Below, piece after piece: positions 24,234 through 33,858 of a stretch of 64,000 nucleotides of DNA; positions within the stretch are counted from its first letter, which is position 1; every line of letters begins with the position of its first letter. The notes beneath the pieces were generated by a model. That model made no database searches and was not told where the DNA came from. It saw nothing but the letters and a program-made list of their open reading frames with translations. A program made the position numbers and the translations under genes. Origin of the DNA: JAHDCJ01 sp039028895 (lineage in GTDB: Bacteria; Bacteroidota; Bacteroidia; Chitinophagales; Saprospiraceae); assembly GCA_039028895.1 (NCBI GenBank), contig JBCCHF010000035.1, positions 1-64,000 of the forward strand, read 5' to 3'.

Positions 24234-27017
24234 CTACCCTTTTCCAGTTCGGACAAACTCCGAAGGAGACATCCCGTATCGCTTTTTAAAATTGCGAGTA
24301 AAGGACCGTGCATCTGAATAACCGACCACCTGGGCTACTTTACTAACGGAGTTGTACACATGCTGTTCGAGTAGCTGTCGGGCTTTGTCCAATCGCATTT
24401 CCTGGAGGTATTTTGCTGGTGTAAGTCCGGTGAGGTATTTCAATTGGCGCAAAAGGGAAGACTCACTCATGGCAAACTGGTGAGCGATCTCAGGTACATT
24501 CATCCTTTCATTCGATAAATTTTGTTGGATATACGTTTCGAATGTTTCAAGCCATTGGTAATCTTGCTTGGAAATAGCTGGAATCTCCTTTGGTGACAAT
24601 GAATCTCCATTGACCAATTCTTTCCGAAGCATGAAGTTCTCCAGCAAATTAGATATCCTTACCAACAGTTCTTGCTCATCAAACGGTTTGAGCAGGTAAT
24701 CATCGACACCGATGCGAAGGGCCTTGAGCTTGTCTCTAATATCAGCCCGTGCGGTGAGCATGATGAGCGGAAGGTGTTTATAGCGGTCATCAGACTTAAG
24801 TATTTCCATTAATTGAAATCCATCCATAAAGGGCATCATCACATCCGAAATGATAAGGGACGGATCACAAATGGTTCCCTGATTCCCGTTCGACTCACCA
24901 CCCAGGAGTTTGAGGGCCTCTTTGCCGTTGGTGGCGCACACTACCTTGTAATGGGGCTCAAGAATAGTAGTCAGATAATCTCTCAAACTGTAGTTGTCTT
25001 CGACGACCAGTATAGTGAGTCGGCCATCCTCAACAAATGTGGCAGCGTTTGATTGATCGGGTTTCCCATTCACCGATAAAGTAACAGGAATTTCAGGGAG
25101 TTCCTCTTCCAATTCTGCAGGTACACCCAACACCTCTTTCCTTGGCAACTCTACGAAAAAAGTGCTACCTGCTCCCGGTTGACTTTCAACCCAGATTTTC
25201 CCCTCCATGACGGTAGCCAGTTCTTTACAAAAGGCCAGGCCGATCCCGGTACCCCCTTCCGTCGGAACATTTTCTTCTTCCGATTGATAAAAACGGTCAA
25301 ATACATGGGGGAGGTCATTAGGAGTAATGCCCCGACCTGTATCTTTCACGGAGAAGAGGATGGCATTTGTTTTATCCTGAACGGTCACATTAATCTGACC
25401 TCCGGAAGGTGTAAACTTAATGGCGTTGGACAACAGGTTGTTGAGCATGTTTTGTAGTTTTATTCGATCTAACTGTAGCTGCAATCCTTCCTCGACCTGA
25501 TAGTCGAAAGTCAGTTCAATGCCTTCTCGCTGCGCATGCGATTCAAAAGAGGAGATAATACGGCGTACCAGGGGGAATAAGCTCTCCGCCTGTTCTTCCA
25601 ATTTAAGTTTGCTGTGTTCCATCCTGGAAAGGTCGAGTATGGAACTGACAAGTTGCATCAGGCTTTGCGCATTTTGCCTGACCATTGTTAGTAATGTGAA
25701 ATTCCGGTTGTCGAGCGTATTAGACTTCAGGATGGTTTTGACAGGGCCCAGGATCAGTGTGAGCGGGGTACGCAATTCATGACTCACATTGGCAAAGAAC
25801 CGGGACTTGGCGGCATCCAGGGATTTCAGTTGTTCCGTTTGTTCCTGAATAAGCCTGTTTTTGTCTGCCAGCTTTTGCAAGGTTATTTTACGGATATATA
25901 AGCCATAGGTCAGTCCAATGGCAAGAGATAGAGTAATGATAATAATGGCGATTAAGAGGTATCTGATCCTGCGGTCATAAAGGATTATCCTCGTTTGTTC
26001 TTCCAGTTTTGCTGTTTTCTGTTCATCCTGGTAGCTGGCATCTATTTCTGCTACTCTTTCAAATTGTTGTTGCTGGTTATAGGCCAACTCCTGTCTTAAT
26101 CCTTTATTCAGGTAGTAAAAGGCCGAATCCAACTGGCCTGCCCCCTTGAGAAATTGAGCTCTTAGCGTATAGGCCTTATGCAAGGTGTGGATGCGTTCAT
26201 GTCCGTTAGCAATAGCGCGATAACAAGCCTGAATGGTCGAATCATTATAGGTAAATGCTTCCTTCATGGTAACAATCTTGCTCATCTCATGCCATGTGGC
26301 GCTCATCCTTACGGGATCGTTCAGTTTTTTTGCCATAGCTACAGCCTTTTGATACCATTCGAAGGCTTCTTTGTATTCTCGTTGAAACACCGTCGCCGCT
26401 TTTAAATGATACCATGAATAAAGTAAACCAGGACTGGTGATAGTTGTATCCTTGGCAATTGAAAGGGCTTTCTGCAGGTAATACTTAACTGAATCGGGGT
26501 GTTGCCTGAAACTATAGTTCCAGAACGCCTGGCGAATAAAAAGTGAAGGCTTAAGACTGTCCAATTGATGTTGAGTGATAGCATTCTGCGCTAAATCAAG
26601 ATGTTCCTTGGATCGTTGCTTCCTGTACATTTTATCATAAAAATGGGCCAATGAGAAGCAAGTGTTCACATAGGTACCCCATTGCTCCCTGGCTTTACTT
26701 TTTGCTTTCAGTTGATTAAAGAGAAGGATTGCGTCCGAATGAAGGTGATCCTGTTCCAGGATTCTGGCCTGAGCCAGTTGAACTTGCATAGCAAATGGGG
26801 ATTCTGTCAGTTCTTGTTCGACTAATTGTTCCCAAATAGGTTCAAGGAAAATTAAGGCAGAATCATTCTTGTTGTAGTCTATCAACTGATTGACCCGATC
26901 CAGATTTTGTACTGATATCAGGTCATCCTGCAGTTCAGTTGATTGTGCCTGCACACCTAGAGAGATGAAACTCCCAACAAAAAACGATAGCAATAATGGC
27001 CTTAATGCAGTTCTCAC
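24234..27017 (-). CDS. Hybrid two-component sensor kinase/response regulator with AraC output
   Basis: 927 residues. Signal peptide, TPR-like periplasmic helical repeats (about 30-330), one membrane span (about 350-372), HisKA with FFANVSHELRTPL (phospho-His near 412), HATPase with NMLNNLLSNAIKFTP, DTGRGI and GGTGIGLAF, then a receiver domain (VVEDNYSLRDY, phospho-Asp in ISDVMMPFMDG near 715, Lys in LLKPFD) and an AraC-type double helix-turn-helix (SESSLLRQLKYLTGLTPAKYL, SDARSFTRNFKKRYGMSPSEF). One polypeptide thus senses and regulates. TPR sensors of this type respond to extracellular or periplasmic cues. It is flanked by two FISUMP genes, the likely targets. Confidence 0.95.
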   Translation of the reverse strand: MRTALRPLLLSFFVGSFISLGVQAQSTELQDDLISVQNLDRVNQLIDYNKNDSALIFLEPIWEQLVEQELTESPFAMQVQLAQARILEQDHLHSDAILLFNQLKAKSKAREQWGTYVNTCFSLAHFYDKMYRKQRSKEHLDLAQNAITQHQLDSLKPSLFIRQAFWNYSFRQHPDSVKYYLQKALSIAKDTTITSPGLLYSWYHLKAATVFQREYKEAFEWYQKAVAMAKKLNDPVRMSATWHEMSKIVTMKEAFTYNDSTIQACYRAIANGHERIHTLHKAYTLRAQFLKGAGQLDSAFYYLNKGLRQELAYNQQQQFERVAEIDASYQDEQKTAKLEEQTRIILYDRRIRYLLIAIIIITLSLAIGLTYGLYIRKITLQKLADKNRLIQEQTEQLKSLDAAKSRFFANVSHELRTPLTLILGPVKTILKSNTLDNRNFTLLTMVRQNAQSLMQLVSSILDLSRMEHSKLKLEEQAESLFPLVRRIISSFESHAQREGIELTFDYQVEEGLQLQLDRIKLQNMLNNLLSNAIKFTPSGGQINVTVQDKTNAILFSVKDTGRGITPNDLPHVFDRFYQSEEENVPTEGGTGIGLAFCKELATVMEGKIWVESQPGAGSTFFVELPRKEVLGVPAELEEELPEIPVTLSVNGKPDQSNAATFVEDGRLTILVVEDNYSLRDYLTTILEPHYKVVCATNGKEALKLLGGESNGNQGTICDPSLIISDVMMPFMDGFQLMEILKSDDRYKHLPLIMLTARADIRDKLKALRIGVDDYLLKPFDEQELLVRISNLLENFMLRKELVNGDSLSPKEIPAISKQDYQWLETFETYIQQNLSNERMNVPEIAHQFAMSESSLLRQLKYLTGLTPAKYLQEMRLDKARQLLEQHVYNSVSKVAQVVGYSDARSFTRNFKKRYGMSPSEFVRTGKG

Positions 27018-27116
27018 CTAAGTGTATTCTTCGCTATTATTAATTTTTATAAAGGAGTTATTAGACACTAAAATATCAAAACTTCCTAACTTGTAAGTTT
27101 GATAAATTGGTGCATA

Positions 27117-27836
27117 ATGTGGCAAATCTCATTCTTTCCTTCAGCCTTCTTCCTTTATGGATTTTGGGGGCTGATTCTCATATTTTCAAGCTCCTGTTCT
27201 TTTAGTAGTACAAAAGTTGAACCGGAATTAAAATTGGAGGAAATATCTGCTCAGGTTCAATATGGTACTCCCATTGAAGATACCGATGGCCAGATTTATA
27301 AAACCATAACCATAGGCGCCCAAACCTGGATGGCTGAAGATTTGGAAAAAACAGAAATCGAGTGCGATAGCAATAAGCAGGCAAAGTTTGAAAATGGTCT
27401 TGAGCGGGGTCCCGGCGTAAAGTTATATGTGACCGATCCCCGATATGCCTGGTACAAAAACAACAAAGCATTGGGTTATGGTGTCATTTATAACTTTGGT
27501 GTTGTTGAGCACTGCCAGTTGTGTCCGCCTGGCTTTCGCATTCCCAGTAAGTCAGATTGGGAGATATTGATTGAGGAAGTTGGAGGAAGATCTGTTGCAG
27601 CAATGGCATTAATTGAAAATGGCAGTTCCGGGTTCAATGCGAAACTTGGAGGCCGAATAGATTCTTACGGCTCTGTATTGGCAGGTAATTTGGGGTTTTG
27701 GTGGTGCTCCGATATCATAATTCATCCGGCAGGGGGGAGGGAAGCTTACATTTTTGAGATCGGCCTCAAGGGGAGTGTCAAGCTTGTTCCGCAGCCTATA
27801 CCCACAGGTAATTATGTCAGGTGTATTAAAGAATAA
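27117..27836 (+). CDS. FISUMP-domain lipoprotein
   Basis: 239 residues from ATG 27117 (the TTG at 27099 is rejected). The N-terminus is a hydrophobic span ending in the lipobox FSSSC. A FISUMP domain fills the rest: DTDGQIYKTITIGAQTWMAEDLEK, YNFGVVEHCQLCPPGFRIPSKSDWE, FWWCSDI and the final NYVRCIKE. It should be a surface lipoprotein of unknown role. It starts about 100 bases from the divergent start of the hybrid regulator, so both may be controlled from the short intergenic region. Confidence 0.85.
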   Translation: MWQISFFPSAFFLYGFWGLILIFSSSCSFSSTKVEPELKLEEISAQVQYGTPIEDTDGQIYKTITIGAQTWMAEDLEKTEIECDSNKQAKFENGLERGPGVKLYVTDPRYAWYKNNKALGYGVIYNFGVVEHCQLCPPGFRIPSKSDWEILIEEVGGRSVAAMALIENGSSGFNAKLGGRIDSYGSVLAGNLGFWWCSDIIIHPAGGREAYIFEIGLKGSVKLVPQPIPTGNYVRCIKE

Positions 27837-28020
27837 TTAATTCTCACTACAGGAAGTTTTAAGTAAAGCTAAAACGCCAGCCATACTTTTGGTGACAAAA
27901 TATAAGCCATGGCGCATTTCTTTAGGATAGTGAAGTAAACCATTACAAATTCAAATTTATAGTTTTTCGCTGTCCTTTTTCTGCCCTGCATTTTCTTTCA
28001 GCTTTAGCAATCAAGTGAAA

Positions 28021-28083
28021 ATATAGCATTTTGGAGTGATCGCTCTAAAATGCTATATTTGTATTGGAGTGATCGCTCCAATA
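28021..28083. promoter_or_regulatory. Two palindromic operators, probably for the adjacent TetR regulator
   Basis: The same core, GGAGTGATCGCTC(C/T), occurs at 28033 and 28066 (centres 33 bases apart). The first sits in a 38-bp near-perfect palindrome (28021-28058), the second in a 22-bp one (28062-28083). The -7 box of the promoter falls between them. Such sites are typical of TetR dimers. Confidence 0.65.
28031..28061 (+). promoter_or_regulatory. Promoter of the 28109 gene
   Basis: TTG at 28031-28033 and TATATTTG at 28054-28061, an exact match to the Bacteroidota -7 consensus TAnnTTTG, with a 20-base gap. Both boxes overlap or abut the operators, so repressor binding would block transcription. 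Confidence 0.6.
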
Positions 28084-28108
28084 TTGTAAAACCTTAAAAT
28101 TTGAAAAA

Positions 28109-28573
28109 ATGAATAAGACTACTTTCCTGACTTTATTAAAGGTCTCAGCTGTATTATGGATTATTTGGGGTGTTGTTCACATCCTTGCGGGCGTTATGAC
28201 CATGAAAGGCCCACTAACTGGTGATATTGTAACTTCTATTGGTGGAATTGCAGATGCTGTTGATCCGGCAATATTAGAGCTTGAATATCCAGATGCAGTT
28301 GGAGGAATCCTTGGGCAACACGGCTTTAATCTGTTTTGGATTGGTATTGTTACTTTTATCGGCGGGATTTTCATTTGGAAGAAAAACAAGAATGCCATTT
28401 TTCTATCTGCTTTAGTAGGTGGTTTGGCTGATCTGGGTTATTTTTTATTCATGGACCTGGGAGGGTATGTAAATTTTGTTCCAGGAACTGTAATGACCCT
28501 TATCTCCCTTTCGGCAATTATTCTTAGTTTTCTTGTTTACTTCAAGAGTGATAAACTTCAATTGCTGGAGTGA
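28109..28573 (+). CDS. Small four-span membrane protein
   Basis: 154 residues with four predicted membrane spans (about 9-30, 72-88, 96-113 and 122-146). An amphipathic loop with several acidic residues lies between the first two (about 38-65). GGI and LGG motifs recur at the helix ends. No family recognised with certainty. It is expressed from the operator-controlled promoter at 28031-28061 and is 85 bases upstream of the TetR gene. It probably protects against, or exports, the regulator's ligand, an inference from context only. Confidence 0.75.
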   Translation: MNKTTFLTLLKVSAVLWIIWGVVHILAGVMTMKGPLTGDIVTSIGGIADAVDPAILELEYPDAVGGILGQHGFNLFWIGIVTFIGGIFIWKKNKNAIFLSALVGGLADLGYFLFMDLGGYVNFVPGTVMTLISLSAIILSFLVYFKSDKLQLLE

Positions 28574-28658
28574 TAGTTAGAGAAAAGATGTTTTGGAAAT
28601 ATCTTTATATTTTCAATTTTCGTCTTTTTATGACTTTCAAGTTTGATGTTAGTCTTTT

Positions 28659-29243
28659 ATGCCTAGAGAAAAACAATTTGATGAACAGGAAGTCTTGAAA
28701 AAAGCTATGTTACTCTTTTGGAGAAAAGGATATCACGATACCTCAATAAAAGACCTGATAGCTTTTCTTGGGATTAGTAACGCAAGTATCTATAATGCCT
28801 TTGGAGGTAAGAAAAAGCTATTTGACAGGGCGTTTTCCAATTATCGGATGACAAATCTTCATGCACTGAATGATTTTTTAAGTGCTCAGAAGAATATTAA
28901 GAGAGGTTTACAGGCAATTTTTCATAGGATAATTGAAGATGATTGCAATGACCCTGACTGTAAAGGTTGTTTTATTGTAAACAGTATTGCGGAATTAATT
29001 CCTGGCGATCCAGAATTCAAAATAGTAACAAGTCAGCACCAAAAGAGCATTGAAGAGGTTTTTGTCACCCATCTTAAGTTGGGCGTTAGGAGAGGACAAA
29101 TTCCTGATGGTAAAAACCTAGAAGTGATTTCAACTGCACTTTATACCCATATGACAGGCTTGAGAGTTGTAGGCAAAACAACACCAAACGCAGAAGAGAT
29201 GAAAGCTTCTACAGATGCAGTGTTATCTGCTTTGCTTAGCTAA
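28659..29243 (+). CDS. TetR/AcrR family transcriptional regulator
   Basis: 194 residues. The N-terminal helix-turn-helix is clear: FDEQEVLKKAMLLFWRKGYHDTSIKDLIAFLGISNASIYNAFGGKKKLFDRAF. The C-terminal ligand domain contains the cysteine-rich DDCNDPDCKGCFIVNSIAEL segment usual in one TetR subgroup (related to NemR-like sensors of electrophiles). It is probably the repressor for the twin palindromes at 28021-28083 and its upstream membrane protein gene. Reactive-cysteine sensing is plausible but not shown. Confidence 0.9.
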   Translation: MPREKQFDEQEVLKKAMLLFWRKGYHDTSIKDLIAFLGISNASIYNAFGGKKKLFDRAFSNYRMTNLHALNDFLSAQKNIKRGLQAIFHRIIEDDCNDPDCKGCFIVNSIAELIPGDPEFKIVTSQHQKSIEEVFVTHLKLGVRRGQIPDGKNLEVISTALYTHMTGLRVVGKTTPNAEEMKASTDAVLSALLS

Positions 29244-29263
29244 TTTGAGTAGCATTTGGGATA

Positions 29264-29614
29264 TTACCCATCAGATTTTTTGAAATCAACTTTGGCTGTT
29301 GCTTTCAGCTCACTGTCGAAATACAGTTCATAGCCTTTTAGAAGATCTAAGGTTTTAGACTCGCCCGGAGGGATTGATTCTATTTTGACTATTTTTCCTT
29401 TATTTTGAATTCTGATTTCAAAGTTATTTTTGCCAATGTTTTCGACAATCGCAATACTATTGCCATCCATATATGGATTTATTGCAGCGTCTTGACCAGG
29501 CCCCTTTCCTGCAATTGACATACTTTGGGAAGGCCCTAATTCTAAAACTGATTGACTTTGAGCATTGTAGGAAATCATTAAAAGGCTGAAGAGGAAAAAA
29601 TATATTTTTTTCAT
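29264..29614 (-). CDS. Small secreted protein of unknown function
   Basis: 116 residues with a typical signal peptide (MKKIYFFLFSLLMISYNAQSQ). The mature 95 residues are polar, with alternating strands (NFEIRIQNKGKIVKIESIPPGESKTLDL), suggesting a small beta sandwich. No cysteines and no recognised family. It is convergent with the TetR gene that ends at 29243. Confidence 0.6.
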   Translation of the reverse strand: MKKIYFFLFSLLMISYNAQSQSVLELGPSQSMSIAGKGPGQDAAINPYMDGNSIAIVENIGKNNFEIRIQNKGKIVKIESIPPGESKTLDLLKGYELYFDSELKATAKVDFKKSDG

Positions 29615-29739
29615 TTTGTTATAACTTGTATTATTTCATATTGGTTGGACAAGTACCTAACAATTTTTCGAAGGCTTGGTTTACAATGGTTCATTCACCA
29701 TGCTAGATTATGGACAAGAATGTTTGGTTCTGGCTTTAG

Positions 29740-29905
29740 TTAATTACTCATACCCTTGGTGGTTTTCATTTTGAAAAGTAAAATAGTAGCAAATATTCCC
29801 ATGATCAATTTACCTGTCATCGCATAAAACGAGCTTGAAGGAGGTATTCCATCTTAGGCTCCATTCCCTGGAATTGGTCATTATCATTTCCCCAGTTCTT
29901 TATCG
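29740..29905 (-). pseudogene. Possible remnant of a short membrane-protein gene
   Basis: Two adjacent minus-strand frames look like one broken gene: a polar segment (about 29830-29905, containing ARF just before its stop) and, in the next frame, a hydrophobic helix with a basic tail (KLIMGIFATILLFKMKTTK, stop 29740-29742). Joined, they would read through without a stop. No family recognised; this could be chance. The rest of the gap 29615-29919 shows nothing else. Confidence 0.25.
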
Positions 29906-29919
29906 GTTTGAGCAATCAT

Positions 29920-32900
29920 TTACCTTATTATTACGTCACTGTCATTTGCAAACGAAAGCGGAACATATTTTTGTGTTGGAATATATCCCTTGCTGACCAT
30001 ATAGTTAAGAATTACACTTTTACGATCAACCTCAGAATTGGGATATTCGGTTTTAGTAAAATCTTTAAGTTCTTCTTCCCATGATTTTGAAACATAAAAT
30101 ACTATGCATTTATAAAGTTCGGCCCATCTTTTTGCTCCACTACTAACAAAACCTTCTGCATTTCCATATTTTACTATATTAAATATCGCCTCGTAATTTA
30201 AACTGCCATCTGAGTTTTTTATCTCAAGGTATCGGGCAAAAAGGTGATAACTGGCAGAAAGGTTGTCGCCTGACCGAATTACTTTATCCAGAAATACAGG
30301 ATCGGATAAATCTTCCTCGGTTATGAAAAGACCGAATTTGTTTTTGACCTTTCGCTTAACATCAGAGTTTGATTTAACCAAAGCGAAAACTTGCTCCCAA
30401 TTGGATTGAATTTCTTCAAAGGTGGCTTCGTTAATAAGTTTTTCCTGAGCATTTTCAACTCCAATACTTTTTATTTCCGAAATTTTGGTCAACTGATCTT
30501 TAAAACTTAAAGGAGACAAGGTGAGGTTGATATGAAAGGCATCTGCATATTTACTGTCAAATTCGCTGTTGGTACTATCAGCATACGTTTTTAGGGCTTT
30601 AGCGATCCATTTTCTGTGATGACTGTATTGGTCAAGTTTGAGTGAGTCTCTGAAACCAGTGACCCAGCAAATACTGTTTAATTGACTTCCTGCCCATAAT
30701 TTTTCATCTGACTTTGCTATTTTTTGTTCAAGCCAGCTCAAAACCTCAGGCAAGTTGTCTGAATAGAATTTTTTGGCAACTTTTTCTATATCCCCCGAGG
30801 GGATGTCACACTTTTTTATGAGTTTGCTGAACGAATAGCCAGGCAAATTCCAATCTTGTTTTATGTCAACTAAATCTTCACAACTCAATTTATTTAAAAC
30901 ATTACTTATGAAGGGCATATGGGTTTTTCTGTCCCAGAAACGAGATTCGACAACTTCTTCAAGGTCTTTATAAGAAATGGTATCTCGATTGTTCAGTTTT
31001 TCAAGCCTGCTGATAAAAAATCCATTTCCCCAGTTTTTATAATTATCGGGATTGGAGGCCCACTTCTCCAGCCAAAATTCTTGAGTTTTATGTTTATTCC
31101 ATAAAAAGACTGGGCCGGAACTTGAAGAAGAAATAAAATCATTGTTAAATATATCTGGAAGAGGATTTTCATTGTAGTAATCGAAAATCTTTTCTGTAAA
31201 GTGAACCATGTAGTCATTTGTGTAGGCAGTAAAGTCCACATGGTGTCTTTTACCATTGACATCAGTGCCACCCCAATAACCGGATTGAATTTCTTCATCT
31301 CGACCGAAGTTTTCAACCAAATTTGGAATCATGTCTACCTGAAGGTGTCTGTCCATCAATATGATGTATTTAAACAAAATATCAGAATCATTTTCTTTGA
31401 CAAATTCGTCAAAAAAGTAATTAATCGAATCCAGGTTGGAAGTGTCCAGGTGTATTTTTTCGAGGCTAGCGTTATCGATGTCTGCCTTTAATTTCAAAAA
31501 ACGGCTAAAGGTCATCATGTTTCCGGCGTGGCCTGAATCTTTGTTCGTATGCAGATTGTTGTTGACCACAGACAGTGCATTTTTACGAATATCTTCATTG
31601 CTGTCATTTTTAGCGATTGCTTCGAAAGTCCCTAATTTATCGGGGTGTATTCCATACAGTTTTCTGAGGAAGTTGTTTACAATACCAATAATCCCCAATC
31701 GGTCGTATAGAGCAGCTTTATACAGGTAAGTTTTTAGTTGGAAACTGTCATTCAGGATTAAATCGATATGGTCAGAATACCATTGATCCAATACATGACC
31801 GACAAGTTCTGTTAATCTGGCGTTGCGACTTCCATAAGTGATTGTATAACTTTCGATTGCAATAAGATTGTCCAGATTTATCATGTTATAGAGGTCGTCT
31901 TCAATTTTAATCTGGGTTTTAAAATTCAGGTTTTGGGTTCTGATCATCTCGAGGAGTTCGAGAAGGTCGCCGGATGCTTTATACGGTATATTGTTTTGTT
32001 TGCAATAATTGACCAGTAAACATTGTTGAACCAGGAATTTACGCGTAAACATGGGGAGGCTATTGTTTAGACTACCCATAATGTAGTCCATATTGTATGT
32101 TTTCATGGTATGTATTACCTGGTCCGGATCTTCTTCAATGAGTTTTAAATAAGCATTCATAGCTAACTCATTATTGTCGGTATGCATATTTTCAAAATAG
32201 ACTTTGATCAAATCGGGCTCAATAGGTACTTCTTTTGTATTAGTGAACAGGTTGGTTTTATTTTTGAATTTGTAGTCGTTATAATGAGTTTTCCAGTAAT
32301 TCATTAATGCGACGTTGAATTCAAAATCATCTGATTCAGATCTCCATGTGCCATTATAGTTTAGTTCTACGACAACCCCGGTTAGCTCTTTGAGCATTTT
32401 GGTGATGTTGAATTCGATACTTGCCCATTCATATTCTTCAAACAAATTAAATCGTGTCTGTTTTGACCTGTCGTTATAGACGAATAAATCGTTTAACAGC
32501 CTGCTGGCAACCAGATGCAAGACAAGCGGATCTTTTTGTTCAATGAGGTCTTTCTGCTGATTGTCAAAAACCCACCATTCGTAGTCAATGGCCTCTACAA
32601 TGTTCAAAGGAGATTTTTTTAACAGTTGGTACTGTTGAAAAATCAGATCATACCCACTTTCCCGAATAGCCTCTATGTTGTTATATTCTTTTAAAAGGTT
32701 TTCGTAATGGTTTATGATTCCTTCGTATGAACCATTCTCAATTATTAATTCCCTGTTGGTGATCTTTGCCATGGCCTTGGCCCAGTCTTCCATTGCGTAT
32801 AATTCGTAATCTGAAGCCAGTTTCAAAAGCATTTCCAAAGAACGCTCCGTACGAAAATTGCCAAGGGAAAATGCAATTCCAGACAGTACTTTTTCTTTGG

Positions 32901-33501
32901 TTTCGCAGTCTTCCATTCCCCAATGTTTACCTTCTGCGCAGGCCAATAGAAAATCTTCGGCTTCCCTGGTTTGCAAAGCCCCAATTTCCCAAAAGACCTC
33001 GATCATGTCTGTAAAGTGACCATCATTTTTTTCCTCTTTTATTTTTTCAATTAGCTGATCTAAAGATTTTGCTGGTGCCGGGATCGTTTTTCTGATCCTA
33101 TGTGGAAAGTTTACATTGTGAACGTCTAAATCTGAAAAACGATCGAATTGAGTATAGAAGAAAATTTGTGGCCCATTCTCTTCAATGTAATTGTCATAGG
33201 TTTCCCTTGTAATTTTTTCATCAAATGGCAAACCTTTGAAATAACAATTATGGTATAAAATGGTAAGTGCAAAATTTCTTAGCGTACCGACTATTGAGGA
33301 CCCATCGCCTCTTACCCTGGTAAATTCTGTTTCGTCGGAAAGAAATTCTCCAAGGTCATATAGACCCGTTCGGTCTCCTGAATTTATTTTTTTTAAGCAT
33401 TCATCTACTTTCAGATTATACATTTTTTCTTTTTCAGAAAGCTCCTGTCCGATGGCAACATATCCTGAAACGATAAATAACAGCGTGATTAAAACTCTCA
33501 T
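29920..33501 (-). CDS. Very large exported protein, HEAT-like, unknown function
   Basis: 1193 residues with a signal peptide (MRVLITLLFIVSGYVAIGQ). The body is almost entirely alpha-helical, with repeated 35-40-residue helix pairs rich in Leu and aromatic residues (for example VLSGIAFSLGNFRTERSLEMLLKLAS), so a HEAT/Arm-like solenoid is likely. There are few cysteines, no membrane span after the signal and no recognised enzymatic motif. It lacks an obvious type IX C-terminal sorting signal, so it is probably periplasmic. It stands alone; the intergenic regions on both sides contain no recognised site. Family unknown; the fold is an inference. Confidence 0.7.
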   Translation of the reverse strand: MRVLITLLFIVSGYVAIGQELSEKEKMYNLKVDECLKKINSGDRTGLYDLGEFLSDETEFTRVRGDGSSIVGTLRNFALTILYHNCYFKGLPFDEKITRETYDNYIEENGPQIFFYTQFDRFSDLDVHNVNFPHRIRKTIPAPAKSLDQLIEKIKEEKNDGHFTDMIEVFWEIGALQTREAEDFLLACAEGKHWGMEDCETKEKVLSGIAFSLGNFRTERSLEMLLKLASDYELYAMEDWAKAMAKITNRELIIENGSYEGIINHYENLLKEYNNIEAIRESGYDLIFQQYQLLKKSPLNIVEAIDYEWWVFDNQQKDLIEQKDPLVLHLVASRLLNDLFVYNDRSKQTRFNLFEEYEWASIEFNITKMLKELTGVVVELNYNGTWRSESDDFEFNVALMNYWKTHYNDYKFKNKTNLFTNTKEVPIEPDLIKVYFENMHTDNNELAMNAYLKLIEEDPDQVIHTMKTYNMDYIMGSLNNSLPMFTRKFLVQQCLLVNYCKQNNIPYKASGDLLELLEMIRTQNLNFKTQIKIEDDLYNMINLDNLIAIESYTITYGSRNARLTELVGHVLDQWYSDHIDLILNDSFQLKTYLYKAALYDRLGIIGIVNNFLRKLYGIHPDKLGTFEAIAKNDSNEDIRKNALSVVNNNLHTNKDSGHAGNMMTFSRFLKLKADIDNASLEKIHLDTSNLDSINYFFDEFVKENDSDILFKYIILMDRHLQVDMIPNLVENFGRDEEIQSGYWGGTDVNGKRHHVDFTAYTNDYMVHFTEKIFDYYNENPLPDIFNNDFISSSSSGPVFLWNKHKTQEFWLEKWASNPDNYKNWGNGFFISRLEKLNNRDTISYKDLEEVVESRFWDRKTHMPFISNVLNKLSCEDLVDIKQDWNLPGYSFSKLIKKCDIPSGDIEKVAKKFYSDNLPEVLSWLEQKIAKSDEKLWAGSQLNSICWVTGFRDSLKLDQYSHHRKWIAKALKTYADSTNSEFDSKYADAFHINLTLSPLSFKDQLTKISEIKSIGVENAQEKLINEATFEEIQSNWEQVFALVKSNSDVKRKVKNKFGLFITEEDLSDPVFLDKVIRSGDNLSASYHLFARYLEIKNSDGSLNYEAIFNIVKYGNAEGFVSSGAKRWAELYKCIVFYVSKSWEEELKDFTKTEYPNSEVDRKSVILNYMVSKGYIPTQKYVPLSFANDSDVIIR

Positions 33502-33858
33502 TTCTTTTAATTTAATTGTTCTCTAATCTTTCTGTCTGACAAAGAGCTTGTTTGGAATTTGTTTTCTGAGGCAAACGCATTTGTCCATTTTATGATTTTG
33601 CCGGAAGATGAAAGCCCTGGATAAAATGTTAAACTCCCTGACTTAAAGGGTAATGGCTTTAAAAGGTTCTAAAACTTAAATATAGCTGGTTGCCCAATTT
33701 ATATAGCAACCGTTAGGGCAGGTTTCTACAAAATTTGATGAATTACATCTGATTTATGGATGGCCCTTTGGCAGGTTTCCTAATGTGAAAAAACCTGGTT
33801 GTTCCAGTAGGTATCAATGGGTTGAGATAATATTTCACTGAATGCTTTGTGTGATATT
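33502..33858. other. Intergenic region, no gene seen
   Basis: About 360 bases between two minus-strand genes. Apart from a weak 6-bp inverted repeat around 33688-33711 (GGTTGC/GCAACC), I see no gene or strong signal. Confidence 0.5.
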
